Shown here: positions 1-12,222 of the stretch, piece after piece
How positions within the stretch are numbered: the first letter of the stretch is position 1
How the letters are laid out: every line of letters starts with the position of its first letter
NCBI RefSeq assembly: GCF_014356525.2
Contig: NC_052505.1
Location: 12,131,098 to 12,195,097 of the forward strand
From: Nilaparvata lugens
Taxonomy: Eukaryota; Arthropoda; Insecta; Hemiptera; Delphacidae
DNA: 64,000 nt
Reading direction: 5' to 3'
Program-made: the position numbers and the translations under genes
Notes under the pieces: generated by a model
Database searches by the model: none
What the model saw: the letters and a program-made list of their open reading frames with translations, nothing else
Told to the model about the DNA's origin: nothing

Positions 1-594
1 TTACTTATAAAGTATTATTATAGAACTCGTCGAGAATGAAGTTAATGTTTATAGTTGAGGAATCATTTCGACATTGGTAGAAAAATCTGTAAAAAAATGA
101 TTTATCGAGTGCCTTCCTTTATTATAGGAATCTCATCGTTCATTGTTATTTATTTATACCTTAAATCGAGAATAGTGTGAGGTTGTTGCAATTTTTAATA
201 CTGCTACATCAATATTTTGTTATGAATATAACGAGCAGTATTGCTGATGACTAGCGATATTCTGAATATTTGTTTACCTGAAACCTATTGCATGCAGTGA
301 GGATAGAATGTGAAATTCTATACTCTCTGATTTCATGAGAAAATACAAAACAATATACCTAGAATCAGAGAAAACTCAGTACTCTCTTCAACTCAGATCT
401 TCCCTCATCTCTGCTAGAATACAGGTATACTATAGGTACAAACTGATGTTGCTATAATACAATGTATTCTAGGTACATTGATACAAACTAATAATATTAG
501 TAGTCAGCTGGTTATTAGAATAGGAATTTTTTTAAAAATTGGCTTGTATTTTCTCTTACAACAGGGCCCTAGTATCACAAATCTTGATAGCTTT

Positions 595-839
595 GGCCCG
601 GTTGCACAACAGCCGGTTAAATTTTAACCGTTATTAGTTACGCGAAATCCAATCGGAAAAGGCGTTTTTGAAAAGACTATTTTAATTAAAACGTTTTGAA
701 AGACGTTTTTAATTATTACTGTTGACCAATGAAGGTTGAGCACTACTGTGATTGGCCGAGGTATCCCACAGAATGAATCGTCATGCGTGTCTTGCCTCGG
801 CCAATGACAAACGAGTTCAACCTTCATCGGTCAACAGCT
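595..839. repeat. Hairpin-forming composite repeat (MITE-like)
   Basis: The right part, 719-839, is an imperfect palindrome: CTGTTGACCAATGAAGGTTG at its left edge is matched by the reverse complement at its right edge, and inside it GATTGGCCGAGG pairs with CCTCGGCCAAT. The left part starts with CCGGTTGCACAACAGCCGG, resembling the ends of the element at 60322-60459, so the two are probably relatives. No protein-coding potential is seen. Confidence 0.55.
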
Positions 840-1424
840 AATGGCCAATGACCTATGTCTTCACAAACACTCTAATATTCTGCTGCTGAATGTTTAAGCT
901 TTCAGTTTACTATAGATTGATAATGGTGTAACAACTGTTTTGAAAAATCAGTGTTTAGGACAATTTAAAGTAGTTTTCACTCAACATTATATTTTTGATA
1001 GCCTTTTTAATGAACTTCTTGTACAGTAGATGCAATAATTGCAACCGCATCTTTGCATACAGTTCATTCACATAAATGGTACTCATATTTTATGATCAAT
1101 TTTCCATTTATGTATTTTGAAATTTGAATAGTTTTCTCATTCTATAAGTCTCTTTCTAAGTCTTCCGACTTGTATTCATAACATTGTGCCATTGATCCAT
1201 TCCCAATCAGTTCGATGCCAAAATCATAAATTATAATAGGCAATAACTAAGTGCATTGCTGTTTCAGAATTGATTTGCAAACATTCAGACTAGTCTATAC
1301 AAAGGGTATCGGATATTATTCTCATGTAAGATCAAGGATAAAGAACAGAACCGTTCGTTAAAGTTGTATGAGGTTTATGAAAGCCTGAGCATCCGTTTAG
1401 CTGGTTATTTTACTCACTAGTGAG

Positions 1425-1940
1425 TAGTGAGCTCCCCGGGCTGGATTACTCGCTTATGCCGTCATACTTATTGTACTGGTTTTCAAATCCGCAACTTGTG
1501 ATTCAACAGAATTTCATAGGTTACCATGTAAGAGTAATAGGTCAATTCTTTGGGATATGATACTCAAGGATATCCTTCCCATCAACATTCTACTTGAAGA
1601 GAGAGGAAGAGTGTGTGTAGAAGTGAGCGGGAATGATAGAGTATGCCAAAATCATGACTAAAATAACGGACCAATGACGGCAAGTCACGTCTTCCAGATC
1701 CCCATACTCTCTTCTGATTGGTGGATTGGAACGCCTACTGGTGTAGTTCTCAATATCTGCTTGTAGGTGGCACCAGTTACTGGGTAGTACCTGTACACGT
1801 CATAACATTCCTGAGTCTAACTGCCAATTGTACGTGGAATACCTTATTTTAATTGTGATTATATACTATTGAGCTCCCTGTGCTGGAGAACTCGCTCATG
1901 AATGATTGTACTGATTTTCAAATCCGCATCTTGTGATTAT
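1425..1940. repeat. Pair of diverged direct repeats
   Basis: A segment of about 75 bp near 1425-1505 (GAGCTCC, GCTGGA, ACTCGCT, then TTTTCAAATCCGCA and CTTGTGATT) recurs near 1868-1940 with scattered differences. Origin not recognised. Confidence 0.45.
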
Positions 1941-2809
1941 AATATTGGGTGTGATAACACCCAAAACACAAAATAGCAATCAGCTGAATAATGCTTTTCT
2001 CATGCACTTCCAATGTTATCCTGTTAAATGCTCAAAAAGGACAAATAAGTTTAAGTCTAGTTTGGGACGATTAAGTCTATTTCGTTTGCCAACGAACTCG
2101 ATATAAATCAAGTACCATTTATAATGGATCGAAAAATATTTGAAGTTGAAGAATAACTTACTAATAACTATTCCTAGTTAACAACTAATAGGGAGTATGT
2201 CCCATTCCATCATGTTGGTTCTGCAACTCGACACTCCAGTTCTTATACTATTGAGAAACCTACATACTGTATAATCCAGATTATTGAATGAAAAAGACTA
2301 AGAAATTGTCAAAAAACCACAGATTTAAATTTAAATTTTAATCCAGATTACGTCTAGCACTTATTTCTTCTCATGGCAAATTTTTTAATCAATTTAGCTC
2401 ATTTCTTCAATTATTCTCGTTTTATTATTTACATTTTTTCTGTAAAAAAATACCACTTAAAATACTTTTTCCTGTAAGAAAACCACTTATCGTAGTTGTG
2501 AGTTGTGTTAAGACTGCTGTTGTGATTGTTGGGTTCGATACTGAATAAAAAAAATAAATAGTCAAGAATTGCTTGGTTTTCGAAAGCATAGAACCAGCTT
2601 CCATAGCATAGCTTGTTACTTCTTCAGTTCTGCTTTCGACCACTGCAGTATGCAGGTTATAAAATCAAACGGTGGTTAGCAATGTGTTATTTTGTTCTAT
2701 TCAGAAGGGCTATGGTAAATATAATAACTTTGATACTTGAAATCAATATTCAATTCATATCCCCATCCCCAATATTCCACCAATTATGATTTTTACTACT
2801 TGTTTGCAG

Positions 2810-2919
2810 GTGTGGAATGACTATCAATTACAATGGGATGAGGCGGACTACGGTGGAATTGGCGTACTCAGGTTACCGCCCGACAAAGTTTGGAAGCCTG
2901 ATATTGTTTTATTCAACAA
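2810..2919 (+). CDS. nAChRbeta1: nAChR beta1 subunit, ligand-binding domain exon
   Basis: This internal exon of a nicotinic acetylcholine receptor subunit lies between a TTTGCAG acceptor and a GTGAGT donor. It has 110 nt, starts in phase 0 and leaves two bases (AA) to be completed at 8040. The translation opens [16 protein letters not shown] and continues through [18 protein letters not shown], the stretch of the extracellular domain around loop A that is almost invariant in insect beta1. The receptor is a pentameric cation channel of cholinergic synapses and a target of neonicotinoids. The loop D arginine altered in resistant aphids (R81T) lies just upstream of this exon's first residue and is not in the window. 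The assignment to beta1 rests on the joined product of this exon and those at 8040 and 12638. Confidence 0.92.
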
Positions 2920-3203
2920 GTGAGTACAACTATAAATATCATCATGCATGTTGAACCTCTACTACCTCGAGTATTTTTTGCCTCAAGCAAACATTTTTCT
3001 TGTTGGTATACAATAAATTAATTTCGAGATTATACTGAATGAGAGAATCAAAATGCGATTGAGTTCGTTACAAATCATTTCACTACTAGCCGACCTAAAT
3101 TTACTACCCCGGCTCGGAAATCTTTTCCTGTTTTTAGAACATTTTGTTAATTATCATGGCATTTTCCAAGTCTGTGAATTTATACTTCATTTCAATTTGT
3201 ATA

Positions 3204-3364
3204 GCTGTCTAGACCAGTATAGTATATTATGTATATGATACTGTAGTCGGTGCTTGTAGAATAAATTAGTCAAATATTATTGCAAATATAGCGCTGTCTA
3301 GACCAGTACAGTAAATTATGTATATGAAACTGTAGGCTATGCTTGTAGAATAAATAAGTCAAAC
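3204..3364. repeat. 89-bp tandem duplication
   Basis: GCTGTCTAGACCAGTA followed by ATTATGTATATGA and CTTGTAGAATAAA occurs at 3204 and again at 3293 with a few substitutions. The second unit is partial. Intronic. Confidence 0.75.
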
Positions 3365-4708
3365 ACTTAGAACAATAAATTAGTTATGCAAAACTCATAT
3401 TCAACACCGTAAATTAATTCTACATATTGAATTGTTTTTGTAAAAATACGATTCACAATTTCAGGTTTTCTAATCCCGAAATCCCGGGATTGTTAGGTAT
3501 CAAAAATGGACCGGCATCCCGGGATTGACATCCCCAAGTATGAAGAAGCCCCTCACAAGGGATTATGCCTGTGGTTGAGGAGCAAATTCTCTCAATAGTT
3601 CACTTGAGGAGATAATGAAAGTCCACCCAATTACAGATGTATCAGCCAATGAATCCGACAAAAGTAGTGTGACCATATTTTTCAAATTTTCGAAGTTTTA
3701 ATAATATATAAAATTGTCATACACTGTTCAATTACAAAATATTTTACGTCACTTACTGAGAACTTATCATTAATCTAATATATTGGGACAAATGCAGTAT
3801 TTTTTTAGTATCTGAACAGAAAGTGGGAGAATAACTTTCCAAACTTCATCTCGTTTGAGTATATATTTCTGTAGCAATATAATGTATGAATTCACAGTAA
3901 CTTACTTTAGAACTAATGCAGTATCCTCTCAGCAACTGAACAAAAGGTTGTAAAATGGTTTTTCAAACTTTTCTTGTGAGCTTTGAATACTTTGTTGAGC
4001 AGATGGAAGTGGAAAATAATGCTCATCGTTGCAACTGTACAGCTGTATATCTATAAGTTCGATTCTGTCTCCGCTTACTTTCGCCACTTGTTTCTGTGTG
4101 CCGGGTTCCATCGCCTGCGGATGTTAGCTGAGTCTGAGTAGATTCATGCCAGGCGGTAATAAACTTTGATCTCTTACCAGGGAAGCCGAGCTACTCTCTT
4201 CTCTTTGAGAGAAGGAAGAAGAGAAGAAGATGAACTTTCAGCAAATGACCACCCCTCGCTCTAAACGCTTTCAACTGATCCCCTCCTCTCTCCCCATCGT
4301 CTTTCATGAAACATCCATTCCACTCCATAATCTGTTCTGCGGTTGCTAACCTACTTTTTCTCCGCCCTTTCAATCATTTTTCATCATCTTGCAAATCCGT
4401 GAGTCTCATCTCTCAAAGAAATTCACGATTAACAATCATTTCTTTACTTGTATTTACACAGTTTCTATTAGAAATGTAGAGCTTTAACCTTTTGAAAATC
4501 TTTCTTATATGGAAATCCTTTTCCTTATTAGGATCACATCGAAGCTTTACCGGAACCTTATCAATATTCAATATTAGTTATTTGTGCAACTAGTGCGCAA
4601 AGTGTCAGTTTGCTGCACCGAAAGAAACGTTTACGCCCGAGCCGTAGGCGAGGGCGGAATGGTTTCTTGAGTGCAGCAGAGGAACTTTGCGCACGTATTT
4701 CACATTAA

Positions 4709-5113
4709 GTTTTTCCTACAGTTACCATTGAATATGAAAAGTGGGTAATTATGGGTAAAATTGCCTGAAATCCATCAAATGTTTTTCTGTGTAATTTTAT
4801 TATTGATAAAAACCTTAATCCTAAAATCCTAAAGTCCTCGTTGTCTTTGGTTATAATATCTAATACTAATAATTAGCGCGTTGTGCTTCGTTGCACCTCT
4901 GCTCACTATAGCAGCCCAGTCACTGTTACCAACTTCATTTTCATTTTGCTGCACTGTTGCTCCATATAACCTACTAAGTATTTTGCGTTGCCATGTTGCA
5001 AATCTGGAGTGCAGAAAAATTTTTCCCGCACTAGAGCGGAAAAGTGATTCTTTGCGTTCTGTAATCAGTGCAGCAATGGCCACTTTTCAACGTAACTGTA
5101 GGAAAAAATAATT
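4709..5113. repeat. Repeat with inverted ends (TTTTTCCTACAGTTAC)
   Basis: TTTTTCCTACAGTTAC followed shortly by GAAAAGTGG near 4710-4743 is matched in reverse complement at about 5076-5112. A further segment starting near 4600 (GTGCGCAAAGTGTCAG, GCCGTAGGCGAGGGCGG) may belong to the same element. The short ORFs on both strands here are accidental. Confidence 0.5.
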
Positions 5114-5130
5114 ACGTATTAGTAATTAAT

Positions 5131-5321
5131 AAGAAAACAAAGATATTGTCAAATTTCACTAAAAATTTATTGAAAACTTTAGAACAGTACCATGATTTCA
5201 CGTTTACCAACGCATCATCAGCTGTACTGAGGAATGAGGATCCTCATTTTTATAAAATGAGAAAAATGGATCCAGTTTTTAACGAATTTTTAGTGAAATT
5301 TGACAATATCTTTGTTTTCTT
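5131..5321. repeat. Foldback element with 38-bp arms
   Basis: The left arm 5131-5168 and right arm 5284-5321 are near-perfect reverse complements (AAGAAAACAAAGATATTGTC against GACAATATCTTTGTTTTCTT). The loop has its own small palindrome around GAGGATCCTC. The open frame crossing it reads through both arms and is not evidence of a gene. Confidence 0.8.
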
Positions 5322-6326
5322 ATTATGGAGAGATTTCACAACATCACCATCGATTCTACTAATTTTACAATAAGTAATTATCAAGCAATATCAAATTAAA
5401 ATTTATTTCACACTCATAAATACATATACAGAAATCGAATAGAGTCCAGGATGACAAATACAATAATTCAACTAAAATTTAATAATAGATTGTAAGTGGA
5501 AGAACCACTGGCATAAGATGACTCTTGTTCTCCAGTAGCAGTAGGAGATAAGATTATCATACGCTTAACTTGATTTAAATTGAGTTAGCAAAGAAGTAAA
5601 TATATAAACAGAAAAGAAAATACTACAACGAAGAATTGAAACAAAACAAAATTAACAACAAAATGAAAAATTCTTTCGAGTATCCTATACTTTATAACTA
5701 CAGTATTCTCTTTCTTATACATATACAGTGAAAGCCATAGAGAAACCCATAGAGAAAACAGAGCATATCCCAGAAAAAATAGATATAAGATATTATAACA
5801 GAGGAAATATAGATAAAGCATACCAGTAATAACGAATCTCTAGTAACTGAAGTATATTGAATGAACAAGAGTAATTCACAAGAACTCAACAGGAAGAATT
5901 ATGCAACAGTTTCACACCCTAGTCATGCTGTGTGTTTCTAGGAATTGCTTCTGTTCCCAGACCCACTTAATATTCGAGGTTAAGACTCATCTGGCATTCT
6001 TACCAAGTTCCCGCTATCAATTAACCCAATCAACTCTCTTCACCATTCTAGGTTCTCAATTAATCCTTTCCAACACTGAATACGTTCTACATTCGATTAC
6101 ATGTCTAATTCGATCCGATTCATTTAACTCCATGGAATGACTTTATCCTTGTACTTCCATCCAGAACCTATCAGTTTTCCTGTTCAAGTAGATGTGTTTT
6201 ACATTTTCTAAGCTTGGATTTCTTGGGGACTGTGAGTGTGTAAATCATGTAGTACATGTACTGTATTAGTATACCCAATAAATATTTTCAAATCATGTGC
6301 TTTTTCTGCACAAATATTGAATTCTT

Positions 6327-6568
6327 TATATTACACTAGCCGTCAGGCTCGCTTCGCTCGCCGTATCCATCTAGCCAGGGGGCTCCGCCCCCTGGCCCCC
6401 CGACTGGATCATCCAAGAATGAGATCAGCAGGCTCACTTCGCTCGCCTCCATTTTTCATTTGAGCATTTTTATCATATGTTAGGACGTTCCAGTCGGGGG
6501 TCCAGACTAAGCGTCTGGCTAAACGGATATAGCAAGCGAAGCGAGCCTGACGGGTAGTAATATAATAT
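6327..6568. repeat. GC-rich foldback element in receptor intron
   Basis: Two arms of about 85-90 bp (about 6327-6415 and 6484-6568) are imperfect reverse complements. They share TATATTAC, CGTCAGGCTCGCTTCGCT, a TAGCCAG block and CCCCCGACTGGA. The left arm has a further hairpin, GGGGGCTCCGCCCCC. The contrast with the surrounding AT-rich intron and the arm structure suggest a dispersed foldback or MITE-type element. The transposon family was not recognised. Confidence 0.65.
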
Positions 6569-6947
6569 TCCCAGGAATAGCTCTGATTGAAGTAGCAGTG
6601 CCCAATCAATTTTTCCGCGATAAATGCATTTCAATCCTCAACTTGGTGCCAACCTAACAAGGTCAACTCAACTTAATGCCAACCTGAAAAAATTATTAAT
6701 TTAATTACCAGTTAACAACTGTTTCGAAGAGTTACTCTCTCTAGATTAACATATGGTATGGACATTTTTCAATTAAAATTGAGAGAATAAGAAGAAGAAT
6801 ATACATGCTAAAAGACGAACTTTAAACCCTTAAAAACCACCCTTAGAGTTAAAATATTGCCGAAAGATTTCTTAGTGCGCCTCTAAAGGGCCAACTGACA
6901 TACCTACTGAATTTGAACGTTTTTGGTCCGGTAGATTTTTAGTTCTG

Positions 6948-7110
6948 CGAGTGAGTGAGTGAGTGAGTGAGTGAGTCAGTCAGTCAGTTAGTCCTTGAGT
7001 GAGTGCCATTTCGCTTTTATATATATAGATAATTACAAGGTACCTAGAATACAATACCTGGATATTGGTACCTGGATTACAAGGTACCTAGAATACAATA
7101 CCTGGATATT
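6948..7110. repeat. GTGA microsatellite and 44-bp direct repeat
   Basis: A (GTGA)n run at 6948-6976 degrades into GTCA units to about 6990. Downstream, ACAAGGTACCTAGAATACAA followed by TACCTGGATATT occurs at 7035 and 7079. The simple repeat followed by CATTTCGCTTTTATATATAT may be the 3' end of an old retroposon, but that is not certain. Confidence 0.6.
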
Positions 7111-8039
7111 CTAGGTACATTGATGAATTTTCTCATTCGATCATCTTTCTAATCAAGTTGAACCATTGATAAAACAATTGGTATAATACTATATCACACG
7201 TGAGTGATCCGCATTAAATGGAATCTATTCCATAAGAATCGTTGATTATTATTACATAGATAGTCTCCTTGATAGCATGCTGTATGTTGCAGATTACTAT
7301 CAACGATTAAATTTGATTTCTATATAGATTTCAGTCATCAATAAACAGCTTCAATTCCTTTGAAATAGCTATTGAGATGTGTCAACAGTTTAAAATAATC
7401 TATTGTATCTATCATATTTGATTTTCTAGTCATTCTAGTGATGCATAGGCGTTTACATGAATTCTGTATGTTGGTGGGTGCAATCATAGTGGAGCAGCGA
7501 AGCTTGAGTGTCGCATTCAATGGTGGCGCACCCTGGTGACGAATAATGGAGCGGTATGTTTCGATCAATTCAAATACATGCTTACATTCAACACTCTCAA
7601 GGTTCTCAAGGTTGAATCTACCTTCGCTGCTACACTATGTTTCCACTCATAGGTGGGCAAACTTCATAGGGTTGTCTATTTTGTTGAAAAATTTACATAG
7701 GGGGCAGCGTGGCTCACTAGCCTATGCCTCAGCTGATGAAGCTCTGCAAGTGAACTTGGTTTTATTTACAGTAACACAAGAACAAACTAAGTTACGCGAC
7801 GTTGCTCAGTAGACTACTATCAAGAAATCTTGAATACGTTCTGATTGTATGATTATAGATAGTATTAGAATGTATTCTTCATTCCTTGACTATTAGTGCT
7901 TTGCTGATGATTATACCAGGGTAAAAACGTGCCATTCCAATTGCATTTGTCGGTAAAATATCGTGTCACTCTATCCTAATAAATTCAAGTTTCTGTTACT
8001 ATATGTTATTTTTTAATTGGTTGTTGTTGTCTTTTGCAG

Positions 8040-8130
8040 TGCCGACGGTAACTACGAGGTTAGATACAAATCCAATGTGCTCATCTACCCTAACGGGGAA
8101 GTCCTCTGGGTCCCTCCTGCCATTTATCAA
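8040..8130 (+). CDS. nAChRbeta1: nAChR beta1 subunit, loop A/E exon
   Basis: A 91-nt exon between a CTTTTGCAG acceptor and a GTAAGA donor. Its first base completes the codon AA|T (Asn) from the exon ending at 2919, and it then reads ADGNYEVRYKSNVLIYPNGE and VLWVPPAIYQ, ending in phase 0. This is the extracellular segment directly before the Cys loop, containing the conserved WVPPAIY motif. The fit of phase and sequence on both sides supports joining 2810-2919, 8040-8130 and 12638-13579. Confidence 0.93.
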
Positions 8131-10099
8131 GTAAGAACTATCTTATCAATTTTTCATAAGTATCAGTATTGATATTTATAAATGGTGTGCTACCTGTGAT
8201 GAAAAACTGGAGTAGTAGTCTCAATACTGAGCCTACAATAATTTCCTTTTATAAAATTGATTTCGTTTCAGGAGATTCAGTTTCATAAAATAAACAATAA
8301 ATTATATTATATTATAAAGATGAATATTACTTTTCTGGCAAAATTAAATATGATGATGAATCTTGATCCATTCCGAGCTGCGATGTATTAACACACTTCT
8401 TTATGAATTTCACATGACATGCAGTCAAATATTTAAGTAAATGAATCAAATTTTTTTGAATGAATCAGTAATTCAAATTTTTTATGTGTGAAATACATGA
8501 GAAAAAGTGTGTTGATATTACTTTATTGAGAATGAAATATATCCATAAATGAAGTTATAACCAAAAATCTACATCTATCTGAAAGTATTTCAGACACAAT
8601 TCTTGGTTTTCCACTAAAATTTGAATCATGGACAGTGAATAATGGATAGTGATCATCATAAACTGAGCTCAGTCATTACCAATAATAAACCATTCAATGG
8701 ATGAACTCCATTCTGCCTGTTTTATTATGTGAACGATATGAGACAATTATGTTCTAGACATAATTACCACGATATAATTATTAATCATTTATTATTCTCT
8801 CAAATATTCATAGTTTTATGAATAATTATGAATATAACCGTAATTATATTCTCGTTCTGATCGAGCAGTCGTCCTTATCAAAAATTGATTGACTTTGAGT
8901 TCTTCTAACCAGCTTTCTATAAGGATTAATCTTTCTTTTACAATTTTTAAGTGAAAAGTTTTGTTGTTGCAATGTGGAAAGTTCCTATTTATTTTTTCCC
9001 AAATTCAAGTAATTTACATCTGTACCGTGATTCTGTTTGATATCGTTGTTCCAGGACTCAGTTTCAAGTATTGATTAGCACGACATGACTATATTAGTGA
9101 GTGTGAATTGATTAGTATAATTAAGCACTCATGTTAACATTGATCGAATCTTGCAGTGAGAAGAGTGAGTGTTCACATTTGCCCTACTTCGCAGTTCATG
9201 AGTGTCGTCAAGTATCTAATGAACTGTCAATAATTATCATGTGTGTTCATACTATCAATGTTCTAATAATCTTTTTCTGATAATCTTCAGTTTAATGACA
9301 GAATCTCATCATTTTCGATTGTAAAATCTTCGACCAAAACTGTAATCAAGTATATGGTCTCATCTTTCTAATGTTTCAATGATAATATAACGTCCAAGGT
9401 GAATGATGCACACGTTTACATTATTATGCTTGGCAGAAAACCTAATTTAAACAACCACCATTTAAATGTGCAACATTTCTGATGATTAAATAAAGCTCAT
9501 TGTGATTCCAGATTATGCAATATCCATATGATATATCCCATATCCAGCAATATAATTCGTTCAAATAGCATAATAAAATACAAAATTAAATACAAAGCAA
9601 CAGGATATTGATCAAAGATAACTAATATTTTTTCGAAGTGACAGGTAAATAAGAATTAGCCGAGTAAACACATAAATCATTATGAATTTAAATGATTCTA
9701 TATGAGGAAAGCTAGAAGAAACAGAAGCTGGGATGTATGTATTCCATTGTGAAGTTATTAAAGTTTTTCAGTTTATCATGATAGCTTGACATCTTGTGAG
9801 ACCGGACTCCCAATTTAGTATTTTGACCGGTATTAGTGACCGGATAAGAAAATCAACACCTAACAGATTCAAATGGAATTGAATTGAAAATTGGGGTAGG
9901 CTACATTGCATTAGAATCAGGGTGTGAGTAATTCAAATTAGTATAATTATATAACAACCATTACAATTATACTATACACAACTATTATAATTATATAGCA
10001 TAACATATAATTATATCAAAACTAGTTCATAATAAAGAACAAAATTACTATGTTTCTCATTTTATGAAAGCAAAACGCAGCTATAAGGATTCATAATGT

Positions 10100-10860
10100 T
10101 GCTAGATAGAGATTCTGAGCTGTGGTAAGAAGTCCAGTCTGTTGGCTACAGTCCTGTTGGCGAGATTTTGATGGAAATGTTTCAGGTAAAAATGTGCGGT
10201 ATGTTGCAAAGCCATGCATACCACACCCCACACCAGGTGAAGGGCGGGTTTGTGATGATGATGATGATTATGATGCTGCTTTGCGTTGCGTTGGTGGAAT
10301 GCAGAGTTCAAGAGAGGGACAAAGAGCGCCCCAAATAGTTGCGGCCGCCTGGCCCCCCCATGTACAGTCACTCGGCCTTGTTTTTTGACTCGTTGCAGGT
10401 GGAAAGAGAAAAGAAAAATCTGCAGATGGAGTTTGTGGAAAACTAGATTTCTTGTTTTAAAAAGCAAAAGAAGCCAGGGCAGGCCTCCAAGGCAGTTGTG
10501 GAGCCGTCTATGCAAGGAATTCCGAATTCCAAACGTTGTTTATTGATTTCGCCCTCTCCGTCGCTTAAGTTTCAAAGCATCTTGGTGTTAGTTGGTGGAG
10601 TATTCCTCCAGCAGCAAAGAACGAAGACACCTTTGAGCAGTGCAATCCCCCCCCCTACCTCACCCAACTGATGCTGCCATGTTTTTGGCATCCACCACCA
10701 AGCTATTTCACCCTTTGAAATTAATTAACAGAGTTGGGTACTCTCTCGCCGTCTCACTCACTCTTTTTGCAGGAGATGACTTTGCGACCATGAATTTCAC
10801 AAAAAAAGTCAAAAAGAGTCCACCTTCCTTGACCTGGAATGCCATTTAAAAACCTCTTGT
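10100..10860. other. GC-elevated intronic block of unknown nature
   Basis: Composition changes sharply here relative to flanking intron, with C runs (10351-10358, 10648-10656), a GATGATGATGATGAT tract and longer-than-average open frames on both strands. The frames show no conserved domain, and the longest (minus strand, 137 codons) is rich in His from the trinucleotide tract, so I do not call a gene. It may be old unique intron sequence or a regulatory element. Confidence 0.35.
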
Positions 10861-11309
10861 TCCTCTTTCAAGTTTTATAAAAATTGGAGCGAACACTGTG
10901 TTTGACAGTTTAAGGGAAAAATATAAAATTTGTCATTTCTTATAGATTCAGAGCCCACTTTTGATCAGCCACTTTCAATAATACCATAAGGGTTATACTG
11001 TTCACCAATAGTTTGGAATTGTCAGTGAATAGTTTTCTGTTCAGGAGAGTCCTAAACTGTTTAATTGTCATTCTTGAATTATATGTATCTCATACATGAT
11101 TGATGTCACTGAATTTATAGTCTTATCTCAAATATTTCAATTTATAATTTTGCTGTTTCAAGCAGGAGTCCCCATTAGTGACAGTGAACGTGCCCGGTAC
11201 CACTGTATATTTCTATAAGTTCCAGAATATTATTTCCATAAGTTCTAATGGAACTATTCATACTCATTCGGCTGGGCTGAGTAAGAATAGTCCAAATTGA
11301 ACTAAATTT

Positions 11310-11475
11310 CTAATTGAATGCTGAAGACTTTTGCTGCTGCAAATATTAACAAATGAATGGATGGACAGCTAGGAGGAAATTTTATAAGAGCTACTATCCA
11401 AAAATAATTTGCAGGCCCGGGAATCGAACCCGGTTCATCTAACTTGCCAGATAGATATGCTCCATCTCCATTTTT
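11310..11475 (-). repeat. SINE-like repeat with tRNA-type B box
   Basis: On the minus strand the segment reads GGAGATGGAGCATATC, then GGTTCGATTCC inside a GGGTTCGATTCCCGGG stem. This matches the pol III B box and T-arm of a tRNA. The T-arm is intact, but an A box at tRNA spacing is not evident, so it is not a functional tRNA. The 3' body (TAGCTGTCCATCC, AATATTTGCAGCAGC, AAGTCTTC) reappears in the repeats at 43012-43263, which makes it a dispersed family. Confidence 0.6.
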
Positions 11476-11514
11476 GAGAAAGGACAACTAAAAATCCAAA
11501 ATTTACCGCTTAAT

Positions 11515-11660
11515 GAGAAAACATTATAGTTTTACCTCAATTTTCGAATATTTCATCACCAATCTATGCTCCATATTGTTAAATCTTCAGTCTGTAGGTT
11601 ATGATTTATTATGGTATTTTACTCTTGTTCTCAATTATTTTTAACCCTAGAACGTTTGTT
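11515..11660 (-). repeat. LINE 3' UTR fragment, reverse orientation
   Basis: The segment with TAGTTTTACCTCAATTTTCG, CTATGCTCCATATTGTTAAA and CTTCAGTCTGTAGGTTA occurs here, again at 12237-12365 in the same orientation, and as its reverse complement at about 12083-12222 downstream of a LINE coding remnant. It is therefore best read as the 3' untranslated part of that element. Confidence 0.6.
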
Positions 11661-11789
11661 GAATTTTGTTTGGTTAAACACATGAATAAAGAAATCTGAA
11701 TCTAGATGAGCATCTGTCTCATTATTTATTTATTGAAAAACATCAAACTAAAATAATACAACTTTTTGCTGCTGAAATAATGTTCATTG

Positions 11790-12222
11790 TATTAAGAGCC
11801 AGAAGCTTCGGTATTTTGGACATGTGATGCGCAATGAAATGTACAAATTCCTGCAGTTGATCGATCATGAAGGGCAGGATTGAAAGAAGACGCTGGCTTG
11901 GAAGAAGGAAAACATTCTGGTTAGAAAACCTGAGGGAGTGGTTCAACATTGATTCAACAACCCTGTTCCGAGCTGCAGTCAGTAGAATCCAGATTGCATG
12001 TCTGGATTACCAATACCATAATAAATCCAATACCAATCTCTTTACTCATGTGTTTAATCAAACAAAATTCAACTGACATTCTAGGATTAAAAATAATCGA
12101 GAACAAGAGTAAAATACCATAATAAATCATATTAACCTACAGAATGAAGAATTTAACAATAATATGGAGCATACATAGGTGATGAAATATTCGAAAATTG
12201 AGGTAAAACTATGCAATCTTAT
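11790..12222 (+). pseudogene. LINE retrotransposon 3' end remnant
   Basis: The C-terminal tail of a non-LTR retrotransposon polyprotein is visible in two frames. From 11803 it reads LRYFGHVMRNEMYKFLQLI, and after a small frameshift around 11862-11867 it continues MKGRIERRRWLGRRKTFWLE, then NLREWFNIDSTTLFRAAVSR. The YFGHVMR and GRRxxxWLxNLREW motifs are typical of the tail of insect LINE endonuclease/reverse transcriptase proteins, probably an RTE-like clade. No reverse transcriptase core is present, so this is a 5'-truncated dead copy. Its 3' UTR follows to about 12222, where an inverted copy of the same UTR begins. It lies in the intron upstream of the TM1-TM3 exon. Confidence 0.75.

Larger units (their letters stand above)
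1..2809. other. Receptor gene intron or 5' sequence with no exon seen
   Basis: This AT-rich stretch precedes the first visible receptor exon. I looked for the preceding exon, which in insect beta1 subunits carries the loop D segment ending WLRL just before the VWNDYQ that opens the exon at 2810, and did not find it. The stretch is therefore probably intron, with the N-terminal exons before base 1. It holds a hairpin repeat at 595-839 and a diverged direct repeat near 1425 and 1868. Confidence 0.5.
2920..8039 (+). other. nAChRbeta1: nAChR beta1 intron (5.1 kb)
   Basis: GTGAGT donor at 2920 and TTTTGCAG acceptor ending at 8039. No internal exon was recognised. It contains an 89-bp tandem duplication, two inverted-repeat elements (4709-5113 and 5131-5321), a GC-rich foldback element (6327-6568) and a GTGA microsatellite with a short direct repeat. 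Open frames inside it coincide with these repeats and do not look like protein. Confidence 0.8.

Noticed and set aside
5068..5373. 101-codon ORF
   Set aside because: It reads through both arms of a foldback repeat.
10102..10515. 137-codon minus-strand ORF
   Set aside because: Its His-rich part comes from a GAT trinucleotide tract, with no recognisable domain and no splice or start context. Kept only as an unexplained block.
11400..11475. tRNA gene
   Set aside because: Only the T-arm and B box are tRNA-like. The spacing to any A box is wrong and no cloverleaf can be built, so it is treated as SINE-like.
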